Assembly: GCA_050952725.1 (NCBI GenBank)
Contig: JBMNLN010000001.1
Location: 1,240,001-1,304,000, forward strand
Direction of reading: 5' to 3'
DNA length: 64,000 nt
Source: JAQWCH01 sp050952725
GTDB taxonomy: Bacteria > Bacillota_I > Bacilli_A > RFN20 > CAG-826
The notes beneath the pieces were generated by a model. It did no database searches and was not told the origin of the DNA. It worked only from the letters and a program-made list of their open reading frames with translations. Both the position numbers and the translations under genes were made by a program. Positions 60,742 through 64,000 of this stretch are shown piece after piece (the stretch's first letter is position 1; every line of letters begins with the position of its first letter).

Positions 60742-61692
60742 TTATATTTCAGTCTTATTTCCTAATTGATGCACACAAGTTTTGAGAAAGTTTTTAATCA
60801 CCTCTATATCTTTGTTTTCATAGTAATTTATTAACATGGCTTTAAATTCAGGAACTTTATCATGGGATATTGCCAAAAATCCAACCCCCTTGCTAACTAA
60901 GTAGTGGTTACAAGCAATAACCGCAGTTCGTTTATTGCCATCATTGAAGATTTGGGTTTTCATAATATATAAGCAAAGTTCAATAGCAATATCAATATCG
61001 TTTAATGACGACGATAATAGAGAACCAATGTCTTCTTTTACTTTAGATTCCAGCGGAAGTGGAGGAATATAAGCTGAGCCACCAATTTTAACGGGTACTC
61101 CTCTAACTTTGCCGCCATTTATATAAAAACCTTCATTAACAATTTTGGCAATATAAGCAACTAGATAAAAATCTGTTTCCACGAGTAAAACGTTATCATC
61201 AAGGATGAATTCCCATGCTCTTTTTAAATTGAGAATTTTTTGTATATCATCTGCTTTGGCATTTTTAATAATGCCTTTTTCAAGAATTGCTTCTGTATCA
61301 GGAAAAGTTGTACCAATCCCCTCTAATATCGCTTGATCATAAATAGTTACATTGCGATTTATACGGGCGAAATCACGCGCTAAAATAACATTGGGTAGTA
61401 ACTCTCCCTCTTTATAACCAAGAGCCGCTAAATCTTTGTCGATTTTTCGAATTTCACGTTTAAGTTTTTTTGATTGTTCGTTGTTGCGAAGCAGCGTGTT
61501 ATAAAGATGTTCACTATACACGTCAACATAGGTTGATGACACCTTGTTTAATACCCTTTTCCGCACATAGAGATAATCTTTACCGCTGATGGTTTTTATT
61601 TCTGGCGTTCCATCATATGGTAATAATGATAGTTGCGCGTTTAGTTCGGCTTTTTTTGATAACAACACCTGTATTTCATCTATTTTATTCAT
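60742..61692 (-). CDS. Fic-domain protein lacking the catalytic His
   Basis: A 316-residue protein. A long coiled-coil-like N-terminus (residues 1-90) precedes a Fic domain, whose loop reads QIFNDGNKRTA at 247-257. Fic enzymes have His at the first position (H-x-F-x-D/G-x-N-K/G-R); here it is Gln247, so AMP transfer by the normal mechanism is not expected. An LEGI block near 123-126 resembles the inhibitory helix. The Gln form seems to recur in a Firmicutes subgroup. AAGGAG precedes the ATG at 61692. It may bind nucleotides, be inactive, or use another chemistry. Confidence 0.78.
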   Translation of the reverse strand: MNKIDEIQVLLSKKAELNAQLSLLPYDGTPEIKTISGKDYLYVRKRVLNKVSSTYVDVYSEHLYNTLLRNNEQSKKLKREIRKIDKDLAALGYKEGELLPNVILARDFARINRNVTIYDQAILEGIGTTFPDTEAILEKGIIKNAKADDIQKILNLKRAWEFILDDNVLLVETDFYLVAYIAKIVNEGFYINGGKVRGVPVKIGGSAYIPPLPLESKVKEDIGSLLSSSLNDIDIAIELCLYIMKTQIFNDGNKRTAVIACNHYLVSKGVGFLAISHDKVPEFKAMLINYYENKDIEVIKNFLKTCVHQLGNKTEI

Positions 61693-62033
61693 AACCACTC
61701 CTTAGGGAACTTTACAGCATAATTATATATCTTTTGTTCCCTAAAATAAACCCAAAATAAAATTTGTTAAATTTATTACCTTTGTTCCCAGAACACCAAA
61801 TCACTATTCCTAATAAAAAAGGAACTTGTGAATTAATCTATATCTGCTAATTACCCAAATTGCAGATGTTTTATTACCTAGATTAATTTAAAATCTGCTT
61901 TGCATTCATCCCGCGCGATCTGCCCCCTCTGAAATATACGGCATTAGGTTTTGTTCCCAAATGTTTCACCAAATGTCTCCCTATTTTTTAAAAACAAATG
62001 ATAATAAGATTCCTATGGTTACAATAATTTTGA

Positions 62034-62049
62034 ACGTTTTCGTAAACGT
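62034..62049. promoter_or_regulatory. LacI-type palindrome ACGTTTTCGTAAACGT
   Basis: Fourteen of 16 bases are symmetric around a central CG, the typical form of LacI/GalR-family operators. The nearest minus-strand gene downstream (Fic-like, 61692) is about 340 bases away, so the target is uncertain. Confidence 0.3.
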
Positions 62050-62189
62050 GTTATGCTTATTATCACCTATAAGAAAAAACTAAGATTGTAATCTCTTGGT
62101 CTGTCCCCATTTAATTTCATACTTTTAGTGAGTTTTTTTAGAATTCCTCAATATTTCCCACTTTATTTCAAAGAACTTTCAAAAATCCA

Positions 62190-62220
62190 CAAAAGGCTAG
62201 GATTAAACCCCAGCCTTTTG
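62190..62220 (-). terminator. Rho-independent terminator of the starch-binding protein gene
   Basis: On the minus strand a stem AAAAGGCT-loop-AGCCTTTT is followed by GTGGATTTTT. It lies 26 bases after the stop. Confidence 0.7.
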
Positions 62221-62245
62221 TTACATCAAAGGGCGCTATTATGCG

Positions 62246-63979
62246 TTAGTGATAACGACGTCGTTTGGTAATTATTGTAATGCCTACCAGGGTGACGAGT
62301 GTCATAATCATAAATGCCCCCATTACCAAGATATTGTCCGCGCTTTCATTACTTCCAAACGGGGCGCCGCTAGCGAGAATTTCTCGTTCAAGGAAGTTAT
62401 TGAACATTGCGGACCCATACTTATTGACGATATAGTCATAACGGGCCATCGCTTGGGCTAATAAGTCGCCATCAGGATTAGAAGTCGCAGTCTTTAAATA
62501 TGTTTTTGCATCAGATGCGACTAAGTTATATTGATTTCTTAGTGTATCGTTCCATTCTGCGGCATTTAAATTCATCGCTGATCCAGTGGCGTCACATGTT
62601 GCTGTTTGGTCAAGAATCTCGATTCCAAATACTGTAGCGCGGTGATGGACTTCACTAACAGCGCTCCACGCTCCCGAACTTTGATTGTAGAGATTTTTAC
62701 CAAATTCCCACACTATATCTACCGTTTTAATATTATTTTCACCAGGTAAACCATTATTAAAAATAACATTTTCACGAAGATATGCGGCAGGGAAAAACCA
62801 TGAATAATAACCGCGGCCATGATTCGTCATGGCGGTACCTGGCCACTTGCCCGTTCCTTCGCGACCATCACCATCCCACGTATAAAGATAAACATCCCCA
62901 CTTGAAATAGCGTGATTGGGGTCATAGAACACTAAAGTTGTATCTTGCGAGGCAACGTATTTACCATATAACGTTAAATCAGCGGTTAAGGTACTAGGCT
63001 CGTAGGGTGTCGTCAGTTCAGGATTGGTGTACCAGCCCGCAAAACGTTTATTGGGACGGCGAATATAGCACGGTTCATAGGTTAAGCCATCCACGGCCAT
63101 TTCTTTATCAATTATTGTTGTCCCTTCATACTTGGTAACTTTTTTATATGTAGTTCCGCCATTGTGGAAAAAGAAACTCTTGGTTTGCATATCAAAAAGC
63201 ATTTGATAATTACCAGCAGTATTAACTGTGATATTAAAGTCTTCACTTTCATTGAGGCGACCACCTTGAGAAATCGCAGTACCCGCAGTTGATTTAGGAA
63301 CATTAACGTATGAATAACCAAACCCACCAAGTTGAGTTTTATAAAGATATATTTTGAAGTCACCCGCAACAAAATCATCAGTTAGGGCCATATATCGCCC
63401 ATCAAATCCATCAATTGAGACAAGGCGATTCGTCGGTTCGGAGAATTTTGGATCTTCCCAACCATCAAGCGCATTTCCAACCGCAACATAACCGCTTATT
63501 CCGCCAGGCGGGAAAGACGCAGCATCATAATCTATCGTAAAGCGATAGTCCCCAGCTGGTGAAGACGCGCTTTGATCGGGATTATACACTTTAATGGTGA
63601 TGGTGCCTGGATAACAAATCGCAAAATCATCATATCCAAACGAGATAACATAGTCCCACGCATTCGAATTATGAGAGTCATAACCACTAGCGTCAAAACG
63701 CGCATGCGGATAAGGAACACTTTTTTTAATTAGTTGATAACGCCCCGCTTCACTAATCGTTGTTGTTAAAGCAAAGATATCTGTTCCTGCTCCTGTTTCA
63801 GTAAATGTGTAGGTTGGATCATTTTCATCCCACCCAATTGCATCCCCCGCTAGGACGGGGATATCCGTAGCGGCCATTACTTTTAAGCTGTTTTGGCGAA
63901 GTAATGGATTAATAATAACACTACCAAAGAGTGTGGCAACGGCAAATTTAAAGAGCCATCGCTTATTCTTCTTTTTCAC
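62246..63979 (-). CDS. Starch-binding surface protein with C-terminal anchor
   Basis: A 577-residue protein starting with GTG (GGAGAAAG lies seven bases before it). Signal peptide to about residue 34. It carries a beta domain with VAGDFKIYLYK near 205, an InlB-like segment (FAGWYTNPELTTPY) near 310, and then a CBM26/SBM-like module from about 345 to 440 (LYTWDGDG, KWPGTAM, NVIFNNGLPG). The C-terminus has the MARYDYIVNKYGSAMFNNFLER helix, a hydrophobic helix and KRRRYH, as in the 547- and 888-residue proteins at 30-38 kb. It likely displays starch-binding domains and works with the amylase at 53.7 kb. Confidence 0.78.
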   Translation of the reverse strand: MKKKNKRWLFKFAVATLFGSVIINPLLRQNSLKVMAATDIPVLAGDAIGWDENDPTYTFTETGAGTDIFALTTTISEAGRYQLIKKSVPYPHARFDASGYDSHNSNAWDYVISFGYDDFAICYPGTITIKVYNPDQSASSPAGDYRFTIDYDAASFPPGGISGYVAVGNALDGWEDPKFSEPTNRLVSIDGFDGRYMALTDDFVAGDFKIYLYKTQLGGFGYSYVNVPKSTAGTAISQGGRLNESEDFNITVNTAGNYQMLFDMQTKSFFFHNGGTTYKKVTKYEGTTIIDKEMAVDGLTYEPCYIRRPNKRFAGWYTNPELTTPYEPSTLTADLTLYGKYVASQDTTLVFYDPNHAISSGDVYLYTWDGDGREGTGKWPGTAMTNHGRGYYSWFFPAAYLRENVIFNNGLPGENNIKTVDIVWEFGKNLYNQSSGAWSAVSEVHHRATVFGIEILDQTATCDATGSAMNLNAAEWNDTLRNQYNLVASDAKTYLKTATSNPDGDLLAQAMARYDYIVNKYGSAMFNNFLEREILASGAPFGSNESADNILVMGAFMIMTLVTLVGITIITKRRRYH

Positions 63980-64000
63980 TTGTCTTTCTCCTTTTTAACT

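Larger units (their letters stand above)
61693..62245. other. Intergenic region, AT-rich, with one palindrome
   Basis: The 553-base gap contains no supported gene. A minus-strand frame at 61883-61969 (28 codons, GTG start, GGGAG before it) reads like a basic peptide with YFRGGRSRGMNAKQIL and may be a remnant. The palindrome at 62034-62049 is listed separately. Confidence 0.35.

Noticed and set aside
1..64000. Mollicutes genetic code (TGA as Trp)
   Set aside because: Several conserved genes end in TGA at the expected family length and Trp is encoded by TGG throughout.

Overview
The window looks like a chromosomal stretch from a low-GC Gram-positive bacterium of the Bacilli, possibly a Mollicutes-related gut or rumen lineage. 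Lipoproteins with lipoboxes, strong AGGAGG-type ribosome sites, LplABC-type sugar importers, DUF624, PhoPR and Sau3AI-like restriction all point that way. TGA is used as a stop (rhaD, pstB, the 5.8 kb rpiB-like gene), so the code is standard and not the Mycoplasma code. I cannot name the species. No tRNA, rRNA, CRISPR array or transposase was seen.

Layout. 0-4 kb: a cut membrane protein, a class II Fic protein, an XRE/SdpI regulator and an acyltransferase. 4-10 kb: an aldolase - RpiB-like - GH78 rhamnosidase set, divergent from a nitrilase-like gene and an M28 membrane peptidase. 10-18 kb: a phosphate operon (pstS-pstC-pstA-pstB-phoU-phoP-phoR, then two bPH2 genes) with a candidate PhoP box. 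Its PstS appears circularly permuted. 18-21 kb: a Sau3AI-like restriction-modification pair. 21-25 kb: rhaDBA for L-rhamnose. 25-27.5 kb: a coupled regulator pair and an AbiE-like toxin-antitoxin whose antitoxin frame is broken.

28-45 kb: an apparent eleven-gene minus-strand operon. In order it holds a sugar-type ABC ATPase with a long C-terminal extension, two permeases, a solute-binding lipoprotein, a nucleoside hydrolase, two surface proteins built of a repeated unassigned module, three secreted beta-propeller proteins (one carrying the same module) and a DUF624 protein. A DeoR-type regulator, frameshifted as sequenced, sits next to it. A matching 17-bp direct-repeat site lies in front of the operon and in front of a divergent rpiB-like gene. 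That rpiB-like gene is a near-identical inverted copy of the one at 5.8 kb. I read this as a glycan or glycoside capture, import and breakdown system that I cannot match to a described one.

46-64 kb: an MMPL exporter with its TetR regulator, a run of surface lipoproteins (DUF5050-like, BspA-type LRR, GH13 amylase), an AlkD-like glycosylase, a peroxiredoxin, a DegV protein, small hypothetical genes, a Fic-like protein lacking the catalytic His, and a starch-binding surface protein. That last protein carries the same C-terminal anchor module as two proteins of the 28-45 kb operon. The strongest novelty candidates are the permuted PstS, the 28-45 kb operon with its repeated module, the shared C-terminal anchor, and the two single-A frame breaks.
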